Position numbers and translations under genes: made by a program | Notes under the pieces: model-generated | What the model saw: only the letters and a program-made list of their open reading frames with translations | Database searches by the model: none | Told to the model about the DNA's origin: nothing | In this document: positions 12,423-23,100 of the stretch, piece by piece | Layout: every line of letters starts with the position of its first letter | Numbering within the stretch: position 1 is the stretch's first letter | Source of the DNA: Phallusia mammillata | Lineage: Eukaryota; Chordata; Ascidiacea; Phlebobranchia; Ascidiidae | NCBI GenBank assembly: GCA_003260075.1 | Contig: QLIY01000603.1 | Location: 1 to 64,000, forward strand | Reading direction: 5' to 3' | Length of the DNA: 64,000 nucleotides

Positions 12423-14416
12423 TCAGTACTGCATTTGCATTCGTCTCTGTGGCTCTCTTGGTAGTGTGATGGCAATGTCCATGAAGTCACCAATCTGAAA
12501 CTTTTGTTGTGCCAATGTAACGCTATCGTCTGGGCCCTTACTTCCTCCCATTGTTTGGCCAACATCTTTCAACCTGCATTGTATTGTTTTGAGAAAAAAT
12601 AGAGACAGTGACTGATTAGGTTGTTAAAACACTTGCAATATATGGTATTTTAAGCAAATGCGAACCTTGAAGCCAAAGTGAACAAAGTCTTCACGAAGTT
12701 AAACAAATGATATTGTAAAATGTAAAAGGTTATGAGCTTTTGCAATCAAGTCATTATTTTTTTGAGAAACCACAAACAAGTTTGTAATTTTTTCTTTTTA
12801 GGCATCAAGTTTTGCAAAAGTACACCTCATAAAATTGTATATATTAGTTTTAAGTACGTAGACAAATGATTGAAACTCTTTTTTGCTAAGCCCACATGCC
12901 ATAGTCATTACAAACTAAACTGTCCATTGCTAGGTAGTATGTATGCAATGAGTGGGAGAGGTGTTTCCTGCAAACACATTATGGTAAAAGTACCTTTGGT
13001 GAAGAATTAGTGGTCTGAAACTTTTCCAATTTATTTTTAGTGGAAAAATACTAACCTGTATCTTCCAGACCGATCCATAAACACAGTGGCAAATTTGAAA
13101 GTTGTTCCTTTTCGTCTTGCATCAGGTCGAACCTCTTTTACTAAGCTTGTTAATTCCTTTAGCGTTGCATCCATCCTAAATATAAAAAAATAATGAAAAA
13201 TGCTCTAGATTGCACATAGCAGTTGTACATGAAAAGCAATTGTTTCAGGCATTCTAAAAACTCAAAATTTGGAAAGATAACCAATCGTACAACAATGGTC
13301 TCAAGTTTTTGCATGTGAACATGCCACCTATTTTCAGTTATTTTATAACTGTAGCTGTATTGTATGCACAACAAATTAAACATTTAAATTTGTAAATATG
13401 AGTTTTAATATCACTCTAAAATCATCACTTTATGCAAAATCTGGGTCATCACCTTTTGGTTTATAGAGTGCTAACAAATGAGATCAATTAGCCTTTTGAG
13501 AACGGATTGATTAACTATCCATACACCAAAATCAACGATAAAATGAAAGCTGATGCAAAACAAACACACTGGAACATTTTTAATATTGGGTGTAAATATT
13601 CTATTCTCATTATTAATATAAACTGCAAACAGATATTCTTGCAATTCGAAAGATAGGTGCAGGGGACAAAATATAATAAAAAACTTGCATGTGGCATGTC
13701 ATGTAATGATTTTTGATTGCAGATTATACTAAGGATTGAAAAGAAAAACAATTCTAAAAGTCTTTTATTTCAGTCCAGTGATGCCCTGTTTGCTAACAAG
13801 CAGGTCTGTGGCAAGTACTCATACATATTAATTAAATATGGTTTGGTAAACTTGTTTTAAAGTATTAAATTATTTTAGAAAATGAACTCAATCAGGTAAA
13901 TGTCATTCAACACCACTAAATGCATCACAAACACAGCATGCCTCTTTCCTGCTTCCCTTTTGAAAAAATATTACTAACACTTTCAAGATATTAATCAAGA
14001 TATTATCCTCACTTTTATATGCAGGTTTTTTTTAAGGTTTGGGTGACCGCTAAGTAGTTTTAAGAGACCGCAAGTGTTTCATTTAAATACCAAAAAGAGC
14101 CCTTAGTGCATTTACAGCCATTTTGGGAAACCACTGGAAAAATTTGGGGGACCGTTCAAAACACCTTAAAAAAAACACTGTAGTATATGCCAACAAATTC
14201 TTACCATGTATAAATTTGAAGCTCATTGCTTGGTACACTTCCTCTGGTAAACTCCTCCAGTCGGTGATGACGACCGTTGTCAGATACAAAAACCCGTAGC
14301 AACAAGGGGCAGGTCTTTTCGCGATCGACAGGCTTCAAGACAGGCACCTTTTCAGGCACTACAGGTGCATCTTGGGCTACGCTTCGCAGACGCTCCTCAG
14401 TGGTGGCTTGAGGCAT
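12423..14416 (-). CDS. SAP18: SAP18, Sin3A-associated / ASAP complex subunit
   Basis: Three exons: 14416-14205, 13175-13056 and 12573-12423, all GT-AG with matching phases, giving 160 residues plus TGA. The protein has a variable N-terminus (MPQATTEERLRS), then DREKTCPLLLRVF, NGRHHRLEEF, SNELQIYTWMDATLKELTSL, RRKGTTFKFATVF, TMGGSKGPDDSVTL, KFQIGDFMDIAI and a basic C-terminus. This aligns along its whole length with human SAP18, including the ubiquitin-like fold core. In other animals SAP18 works in the ASAP/PSAP complexes with RNPS1 and Acinus or Pinin at the exon junction, and with Sin3-HDAC corepressors. It is complete and has no odd residues. It lies about 770 bp downstream of the p38 stop on the same strand, too far apart for a typical short-spacer operon. 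Confidence 0.96.
14023..14180. mobile_element. Probable short hAT-like MITE in SAP18 intron 1
   Basis: Begins CAGGTTTTTTTTAAGG and ends CACCTTAAAAAAAACACTG, imperfect terminal inverted repeats. The flanking sequence shows only a partial match as a target duplication. Confidence 0.45.
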
Positions 14417-15188
14417 TTTTGCAGCTCTTAAGTCTTAAATGTCATACACATGTAAAAACAAATGCAGTTGCAGCGATGAAAGGCACATGTAAATTAGTTT
14501 TCTTTTAAAAATTGTTAGGTTGCTACGGCCACACAAAATACCCAATTACCACCAATGGCAAAACATATTTAGCAATAATATAATACATAAATGAAACAGG
14601 TATTTCTGATCATTTAAAATGTAAGCATAATGTTTTTAACAGCGCTAAATCAGTTACTAAGTGCAAAAAGTTTAGATTCCGGATGAGAGTTATGAAGGTC
14701 GCATGAAAGAGAAAACATACATAATCACACATGTAAAACAGGGCAATAAAAACTCCTTTCAAACAATGAAAAGGCACACATCTCATAGTTCAAGCATAAG
14801 AAACATCTTTCACAAAAGAAAAAAACAAAGAATTTTTACAAGAAACCTTTGTTCATGTAGGCCTGTAGAACACTACTTGCTTGGGATTTAATTAATGCTG
14901 AACTTAAGCAAGCAAGCATTACAAATTTCAAGTTACATGATGTGGCAATGCATTTTCACCAAGGCTAGCACATCAGAAACATGAACACAAAACAAGCATA
15001 TACATTATATACCACATGGTTAATTATTAAAAGATGGAGATAATTGTTACTTCTTTCATATTTGAATGTTTTGGTTACCCAAGCTAAAATATTTGTAGCT
15101 GGAAAAAAGTTCATTTGAAGCTATGCTGCAAACATTCGATTTGGGTTAATTTGTGCAAAGCAATTATACAAAAACACAAAGTCCCGAG

Positions 15189-16292
15189 CTACTCATAGTC
15201 TGCAATCAAGTCTGGGCTGAATTTGAAGTTAATCACTTCTTCATAAGCCAGTTTTTTCCATTCTTCAATGGTCAATTCTGCATCTTCGTAGGATTTGTCA
15301 TACAGTGCTGCACATGGTTCATCCTGGGGGTCATGAAACTTTGCCAAGTACGGGTGAGCAAGTGCTTGTTCTGCTGTTATCCTGTCATCTGTATCAAGAA
15401 CAAGCATTTTCTCCAAGAGATCAACAGCTTTTGGGTTTGCACCCACAAACACATTGACAAAATCCTGCTTGGGGGAAAATGGCAAGGTCTTGATGAAGTT
15501 GCGGGCAGACTGAGAAATGATTTTTTCCAGTAGATCATCTCGAGGTGTGCCGCAAAGCGTCATAATGGCCTTTAATTGGTCAATGTGATCTGTCCCTGGA
15601 AACAGAGTCTGGCCTGTCAACAGTTCTGCCATAATACAACCAACAGACCAGATGTCAACGGTTTGGTTGTAATGCATCCAATTCAGCATGATCTCGGGAG
15701 CACGATACCATCTCGTGGCAACATAGCCTGTCATTTGATCATCTGTCAACCTTGCTAGACCAAAATCCAGGATCTTCAACTCACAGTCTTCGTTTACTGC
15801 AATGTTGCTGGGTTTTAAATCGCGATGGATGATTCCGGCTGAGTGAATGTACTTGAGGCCTCGCAGTACTTGGTAGATAAGGAACTGCACGTGCTCATCA
15901 GTGAGTTTCTGTGACTTGATAATCTGATTGAGATCTGCACCCATGAGATGAGTAACTAAATACATGTCAGTGAAATCTGCCAGACTAGATGCTGGCGTAA
16001 AGACATCAAGCAGGCCGATTACGTTTTCATGATGCATATGCTTCAACAGTCGCAGTTCTCTGTAAGTGCGTTTGGCATGAACGACAGACTGAAAAGGTCT
16101 TGCAAGTTTTTTTACAGCCATTCGAATGCAGAGCTCATGATTCATGACAGAGCACACTGATCCATAAGCACCACATCCAATAGGAATAAGATCAACATAT
16201 TTTGATGGAACTTCCCAGTCTGTTTTGTTAAGTTCATAATGGTTAAATTTCACTTTTTCCTCAGTTGAAGCCCCTGCCGTTGCCATTGCCAT
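15189..16292 (-). CDS. MAPK14: p38 mitogen-activated protein kinase, single coding exon
   Basis: A 367-residue uninterrupted frame. The Gly-rich loop is [11 protein letters not shown] (about residues 36-46) and the catalytic lysine K61 is in MAVKKL. The gatekeeper T114 is threonine, as in p38alpha/beta. HRDLKPSN has catalytic D158, DFG is at 176-178, and the activation motif is T188-G189-Y190, diagnostic of p38 rather than ERK (TEY) or JNK (TPY). The C-lobe insert and the Asp-rich common docking segment ([16 protein letters not shown], then HDPQDEP) are intact. Role from the family: stress- and cytokine-activated Ser/Thr kinase phosphorylated by MKK3/6. The coding region has no introns, whereas vertebrate MAPK14 genes have many. 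It appears intact and functional. The start is the first ATG; a second Met follows two codons later. An AAAAG just upstream could be a 3' splice site for a leader. Confidence 0.96.
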   Translation of the reverse strand: MAMATAGASTEEKVKFNHYELNKTDWEVPSKYVDLIPIGCGAYGSVCSVMNHELCIRMAVKKLARPFQSVVHAKRTYRELRLLKHMHHENVIGLLDVFTPASSLADFTDMYLVTHLMGADLNQIIKSQKLTDEHVQFLIYQVLRGLKYIHSAGIIHRDLKPSNIAVNEDCELKILDFGLARLTDDQMTGYVATRWYRAPEIMLNWMHYNQTVDIWSVGCIMAELLTGQTLFPGTDHIDQLKAIMTLCGTPRDDLLEKIISQSARNFIKTLPFSPKQDFVNVFVGANPKAVDLLEKMLVLDTDDRITAEQALAHPYLAKFHDPQDEPCAALYDKSYEDAELTIEEWKKLAYEEVINFKFSPDLIADYE

Positions 16293-16632
16293 TTTTGTTG
16301 ACTTTTGGTGACAGAAACAGTTTCATGTAAACAACAATTACATGCGATAACTTGTAGAAAATTTACACAACAGAAGTTTGCAAATCTTTATTAAACCTAA
16401 ACACCACTTCAGGATGATTCAACCCCTAAAACTATGCTGAACAATAGAAAAATATCAGCATTAAGTTTATATATAAACTAACTGTTTTCAAAATAAGATG
16501 TTTTCCGAAATTATTAACAATGCAATAACACATTATAAACTTGAAAAAAATTAAACAGTACTTAAAATCGTAAATCTTTATGTGCACAAAAACATATTTT
16601 GGTTCCATTAACAAAAACAGGTTAGTATAGAC

Positions 16633-17039
16633 CAGCGGTTCCCAAACTGGGGTCCGCGGTCCTTTAGGGGTCCATGAGGCAATTTTGGGGGGACCGCGAA
16701 GCGGTTGAAGTAATTCTATAATTCTCAGTTTGTGGCACTAAATAAGTTTAAATTAAAGTAGAATTAAAAATCAACTGTCTCCATTGCTAAACAATAGCCT
16801 TTATTGCATGCCAACTATCAAAAATGCAATTGTTCGCGCACAATCGTAATGCTTTTTGTCTTGCCTGTGATGTCACAAGCTGTCTTTGGATAATTTTTTG
16901 CGCAATTTTGCATAATTAGCTGAAATCCTGCAATCAACTTTCGCTTTTATGAAATACACATTTAGGCTTCCGGGACCGCGAGCACTCGAAATAATGGCAA
17001 AGGTTTTGAAAAAAATATAAAAAAGTTTGGGAACCACTG
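16633..17039. mobile_element. hAT-type MITE with CAGCGGTTCCCAAACT ends
   Basis: Ends CAGCGGTTCCCAAACTG and AAGTTTGGGAACCACTG, with a perfect 8-bp target duplication GTATAGAC (16625-16632, 17040-17047). It lies just upstream of the p38 coding exon. Confidence 0.88.
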
Positions 17040-17099
17040 GTATAGACGAACGAACCCAATTATCTTCAAATATATAAAAATATAAATATCAAAAACAAA

Positions 17100-17220
17100 C
17101 ACTCGCACAAACTGCAAACACGGCTACGGCATATCAGCGAACTAACTAAGGAACAATAAACACTTCGCAGAAACTGCAATAACGGCTACGGCATATCAGC
17201 GAACTAACTAAGGAACAATA
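17100..17220. repeat. Two tandem copies of a 62-bp unit upstream of p38
   Basis: CGGCTACGGCATATCAGCGA and the following ACTAACTAAGGAACAATA occur at about 17121-17158 and 17183-17220, with similar AAACTGCAA leaders. There is no homopolymer linker, so this is a conventional tandem duplication. Confidence 0.85.
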
Positions 17221-18242
17221 CCTGAAAGTAGGTTTTATTTGTGGAAATCGGTGATGAAATTTCACACATTAAGAACCTGGGAGTTTTAGCGGTGTTTTTT
17301 CAGTAATATTTCCAGGCGGAAGCTTCCGCCACAACACATAGATTACAGATTTCATACCTTTGTCAGTCAGCCAGCTGTAGCTAAGAAACAATTACAGTGC
17401 GCCAGTCGGTGTGTAAATAGAAATTTCTGCGCAACTCATTTCTACTTTTACGAGGCACAGTAAAGCACGAATTTTGACGTCATTCTAGGAAATTTGTGTC
17501 ATGCTTTACAAATAAAGATCTGTTTGATAACGTTAAACACTTCTCTATTCATCTATACTTTGGAATTTATGTCAAGAATATTAATTTATGTATCTGACTC
17601 AAGTAAAATTAGTTACTAGTTACTATTCGCCTCAAAATGTGCAAAAAATAACTCACTTCTATGATTTTTACATCCGTTTGTTTCTCGTGTTTTGAAAAGA
17701 GATTATCAACCTCTTGTACGTTTGGCGCTAAATAAAGTCCAAACAAATTTGATATAACCAAAAATTGTATTACGGTTAAATGTAAGTGTATTCGAATGTA
17801 AACGAGAGTTCGACCATTTTGCAACCGAACCCTTGTGGGTCCGCATGTAGAGGGTAGCGAAGCACGTTCGGCTGGCGAGCAAGCTTCTGTATGGCAACAC
17901 ATTTTTAAAATGGTTTCTTTGCACAACTAAATGTATCGAAAAGCCAAAAAGAGAGTCTGATTGTCACTTACGTGATGTAGGTTTGTTTTTCATCAATGTT
18001 TTTGTTTGTTCTAACACTGCAGTTCGTTTTGATCGCAAGGTTTTGGGACATTTTTGTCTTGGTTGGATCAAAAAGTATTCGTTGCCTATTTGGTTTAGCT
18101 GACTTTTCGCTAAAAGGCCTACACAATTCGTCGTTATGATTAATTGACAATTTTAATATCAATTTATATGTAAACGTTTGAGCCAAAATCGAGTCGCAGT
18201 TCACAATCTGATCGTTATGAGATAGCCTGCAACACTTGTAGG

Positions 18243-18440
18243 CAGTGGTGGGATTCAGCCGGTTCGCACCGGTTCTACAGAACCGTCTCAAGAAATTTTG
18301 TGAGATCAGCGAATTCACGAAATTTTATGAGACCGGTTAGCATTACTAGTGACTGTCAATGGACTTCTTGTAACAGAAGCGGCTAAAAATATGACTTTTG
18401 AGATAAAACCGGCTGACAAAAGATTTGAATCCCACCATTG
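18243..18440. mobile_element. Short hAT-type MITE with CAGTGGTGGGATTCA ends
   Basis: Ends CAGTGGTGGGATTCAGCCGG and TTGAATCCCACCATTG. Flanks CTTGTAGG (18235-18242) and CTCGTAGG (18441-18448) form an 8-bp duplication with one mismatch. Confidence 0.8.
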
Positions 18441-18780
18441 CTCGTAGGCCATATAATAAGTTTTGTTTTCCTTGAACTTAAGAGTTTATAAACTATAATA
18501 GCTATAGCTATTTATGGGTATAAAAATGAAATTATTGCCAACAAAAATTATATGCCGGAGCTGAGTCAACTTTGTAGTTCAGACGTATAGCAATATATTA
18601 TCGCAGTAATTGAACTTGATCGAGCTGTGAAGGTTATTGCAAAAAATATAACTTCCGTTCAGCGATCTGAGTGTATAGGCTACAAAACTTGTGATAATAG
18701 TATATACACATTAAGTCAAACTAAATCAATCGTAATGCAACATTTTTATGGAATACGTATTTCACCTCAAAGGGTATACG

Positions 18781-19264
18781 CATAGGCGCCGAGTTTTACA
18801 AAAATGCAAGGTGGTGGACATAAAATATGACGTCACTAATGTGTGCAAAACCATAAGAACTCAAATTTAAAGCCAAACAAAATTCCCATAGAATGCAACG
18901 TTCGTCAAAATTCGAAAAAAAGATATGTTTGAAATAATAATTAGTTATCATTGATTTAGCAACGTTTGAAAAATGTTTCGTTAAGTTTAACCATTTACAA
19001 TATTTGCCCTGTACACAACAAAGGCACAACGTTCACTTGTAGACAAGTGTGTTTTGACGTCATAAACAAAGCACTGGTCAAAACAGGTTGCAGTTTTAAG
19101 CCACGTTTTGTGGCTGTAAAACCTGCACGTTTGTTTAAAAGCAAAATTGTTCCCAATTTTCTTCAGATTTGACGATATTTCGTACGATACCGCTACAAAC
19201 TATAACCGAACCGTGCTTTAAAAATCCAAGGTGGCGGCGCCACACCGCCTACTCGGCGCCTATG
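18781..19264. mobile_element. hAT-type MITE with CATAGGCGCCGAG ends
   Basis: Terminal inverted repeats CATAGGCGCCGAG and CTCGGCGCCTATG. Flanks GGTATACG (18773-18780) and GTTATACG (19265-19272) match at seven of eight bases. No transposase. Confidence 0.82.
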
Positions 19265-20157
19265 GTTATACGAGATCTTTTGATTCTTATTCAAATAGAA
19301 TCTTGCAGTGACTGATTTTAACATAAGCATCCAACCTTTTCAAGGTACCAAAATGTTTTTTTAACTCTTGCTATGTGTTTTTATTAAAAGAGTATGGTTT
19401 TTTGTTTCGTAAAAAAGTGATAAACTTTCTATCATCAGAATTCAGAACTTCTCTTGTTTCCAAAACTGCAGGGGTTTGGATTAGAAGACATCGGTTGTTG
19501 TTTAAATCTTACGTGAAGCTTCGTTAAACACAAGTGTTCAGTAAGTTCATATCAGGTAAAGTGTTTCCAAGCCATGCACACCGGAAACTATGTATTAGGT
19601 ACGGAAATAAGCAGAGTGTAGACGTTGCATCCCAGTTTAATTACTTTACAATGTGTTGTATTAATGTGCTTATTTTTATAACTGTCTTGACGAATGCAAA
19701 TGTTGTTTTGTAATTTAGACCTCCAATCTTTGCAAAAGTATAAAATATAATTTTGTAGTTGTATGGGGGCTGATTTAGAATTCTGCACGTTCATGGATCT
19801 ACAGTACATCTGTTGAAAGAATGAACAAATGTATTTTTGGACGATTTCAATTGTGGTTTATGAATGAAATACTACTGACAGCTTTGGGCTGCAATTATAC
19901 ATTTGTACACTGAATTATTACAACAACAATCCTATTGTAAGTATTGTATAATAAAAAATACTTCTTTTTAACAGTTTTCGGATGTATTATTTAACTTACA
20001 ACTAAAATTGTTTGCAACGTTTTTGACACTTTTCAGATGTGTGTGTATTATTTCAATTACAACTAATGTGAAAAGAATCTTTATCAGACTTGCTGAGCCA
20101 CTCTTTTTCTTTTTAAACACCAATGTTTTAATGCCTTCTAACATTTTCTGTCTTTTT

Positions 20158-20168
20158 CCAGCCAATGA
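20158..20168 (+). promoter_or_regulatory. 3' splice site four bases upstream of SLMAP start codon
   Basis: A pyrimidine-rich CTTTTTCCAG ends at 20160, and ATG follows at 20165. The acceptor must serve either a 5' UTR intron or, if this is an ascidian, spliced-leader trans-splicing. The sequence cannot separate these. Confidence 0.6.
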
Positions 20169-23100
20169 CTGCCATAGCATTTTTTCATTGCCGACCAAAC
20201 TCCCATCCATTCCAAGATCGCCAGCTTACACTGAAAGAACCAACCAAAATTGGAAGATCTGTTGCTCGATGTAGACCTTCCCCGAACAATGCTGTGTTTG
20301 ACTGTAAAGTCTTGTCTAGAAACCATGCCTTGCTGTGGTATGAAAATGGAAAGGTAAACATATATATATATATAAGCACTGGCGTAGAGTACGGGGGTGC
20401 GGGGGGTTTAAAANNNNNNNNNNNNNNNNNNCACTGGCGTAGAGTACGGGGGTGCGGGGGTGCCGCGCACCCCCGGCCTTGACCTTTGTATAACGTCAAA
20501 ATCGCATCTTTGTTTAAGTTACGTCGGTTTCAAAACGTGTTTCCATCTAAACAAATGCGCTTGCACTCACGCCATTGTTTAAACCAGTGATTCTTAACCG
20601 GTGGGAAATTTCCCACTAGTGGGAAACATTAGTGCATGCAGAGGGAAATTGTGCAAAGTTAATTTCACAAAGTTTCACAAGAAGCATAAAAATCCGAAGG
20701 CCGTTTGTTACACCACAGACTAGACTAACAGTTTCAATGCCTTTGTCATTGTGTGCAAATAAATGCCTTTCTTATTTTAATTGTGATGCAATAAATGAGT
20801 AAGCAGAGAAGACTTTTCGATATTCTACACAATTTTACTCCCTCATGTAAGCACTTTTTAAAATTAAGATTGCAGTAAGCCATTAAGCTCTTGTAGGTCC
20901 CGACAAAAACGCTTCACAAAACTATTTCAATCGAAGAATACATTGTTTTGTTAATGAAGGGCACAAAACATCAATATAAAAATAACAAAGAGGGGGAAAT
21001 TCGAACTTGTTGATTGACTTTAGTGGGAAACTTCACCAAAAAGGTTAAGAGCCACTGGTTTAAACAGACGTCGGTTGAAACGTAACAATTGCAATTGTTT
21101 CGCAATAAATGTAACATAAAGACTTATAGATTAACGTTTTAGTATTATTTGTCGCAATAACTCTCTGCAAATAAAAAATAAATATAAAAATAGTTAATAT
21201 ATTGTTTCCTAAGCCGAGTCCGTTTGCAAAGCTCTGAAACGTCCTAAACTTGATCCAAGGTGACCTAAGTTTAAGCGTCAACAATACATAATCGGCTATA
21301 TTTAAAACGTGAATTGCTTTACTTTTATTTCCCGCCGTAACACGTTACTTTAAACTAAATCGTTGTTAAAATTGCTGATTCGGCAAATCGCCCTTTCGTT
21401 ACATCAGACGTTATCAGACGCAGAGCAAACCTTCCAAATTGGAAGTTCCAATCGAACACAAAGAAATTGCGCCAAGTGACTATTCGCAAATTAATGTGAT
21501 AGAAACTACTTGCTAAAGCACGTAAAAAGCATCGTTATTTGGTCTTATACGGTTACAGATACTGCACATGGTATAGGCATCGTTTTTTAAGATCAAAAGG
21601 CGCACCCCCGGTAGTTTGTAAAACTCTACGCCTATGTATATAAGTACAAGTTTCAGACAGGGTTGCAAAGTCAGTGGTTTCAAAAACAATTATAGTCCAA
21701 TATATATATATATCTGGTGTGTCACTCCAACTCCAATAAATCTTATCTTTAAAATTATACACTTTGCTTGCAATAGGCATACAATAAGTATGCTCAAGAA
21801 ATGCAGCTTTATAAATGTTGAATGAAAATCAAAGTCTTTGCCAGACTCATAGTTACTTTCGCCCTGAACCAGAAAACACCCTTGAATGATAATTGACATT
21901 CCAGTACTAGAAGTTGGAGTTAGAAATTACACCATCTGACTTTGCAACCCTAGTAACAGATTTTTTTTTCTTGACTATACATGTTTAGTTAGTGCTCCTT
22001 TCAAAGTACAGTAGTTTTACTGTGTTTGTGTGTGTCTGTACTGCTTGGTGTACCCTTGTATTGTTTTGTTGTATAAAGACTAATTGCAAGGAAATTATAG
22101 CGGACATTTATGTTGCAACTTATATAATTATGACCGCCTAAACTTGCCTTTATTTCTAACAGTTCTATTTACAAGACACAAAAAGTAGCAATGGAACTTT
22201 TGTAAATAATCAACGTCTCAGCAAAGCATCAGAAGAAAGTCCAGCAGTCGAAGTAAACTCATGTGACATAGTTCAATTTGGTGTGGATGTTGTTGACAAC
22301 ACTAAGAAAGGTAAAACTTCATTTAATGCTTTTTGATACAGCAAAGCCTGTTAACAGGATACTAGGCAAAGAATTACTGTTGGTGCCATGACATGTTTCA
22401 TTTTCTTTTCTCGTAGTGACCCATGGATGTATAGTCTCTCAACTACGTCTTTACCTGCCAAACGGTGATGAAGCAAAACAAAGGTGATTTAAAAATATCT
22501 CTTGTTAATTTTTTTTTATTAGTTTCCCGCTGTCTATGTTGTGTATATTTTTTGTTGTACATCACTTTTAAGTGCTTAGACAAGCATTAAACCTTGAAAT
22601 TGGCCTTGTATAGATAAATATTAAGTACAGTACTAAGGAATTGACTGTATTCAGATCATTTCTGGTACTTTATACAATGTGATGTTGTTGTATTTTATCC
22701 AAAAATGTGTCTTACTTACACCTGTAAATCTATACCTATATATTGATGCGTAGTGTACAAGTACAAGAAAACAACAAGAAAACATTTTCTTTTTACAAGT
22801 ACAAGAAACAAAACATTTTTCAACTGACAATATTCATTGTTTTTCAGCAATCATGTGTGGAACAATCAAATCATGGATAAGGTAAATATTTATGTTTTGT
22901 TTACAAAGTGTTCCAATGTTTAAGTTGCTTATCATAACAATAAGACAAGCAGCCTGATTTTGATACCAGCATAAAATAAATTATGATGGACTAGGCAGTT
23001 TACAGAAATCAGCAATTGCATGCGAAAACTTGCATGGGTGGACCACAAAATATAATTAGTGCTAAAAACGTTTCAAGCAATCTAGATTTTTAGACATTTA

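Larger units (their letters stand above)
16293..20160. other. Intergenic region between divergent p38 and SLMAP genes
   Basis: No supported coding exon, though non-coding 5' exons of either gene may lie here. It holds three hAT-type MITEs (16633-17039, 18243-18440, 18781-19264) and a tandem 62-bp repeat (17100-17220). Short GC-richer sequence lies at about 17300-17480, which is a plausible p38 promoter area. Confidence 0.5.
20377..21636. mobile_element. hAT-type element with CAC/TTGGCGTAGAG ends, in SLMAP intron 1
   Basis: Ends CACTGGCGTAGAGT and CTCTACGCCTATG, with a perfect 8-bp duplication TATATAAG (20369-20376, 21637-21644). The interior contains an assembly gap with a repeated left end, and a nested MITE at 20585-21057. 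The true length is uncertain because of the gap. Confidence 0.82.

Noticed and set aside
15153-15533. 126-codon plus-strand frame
   Set aside because: Antisense shadow of the p38 coding exon.
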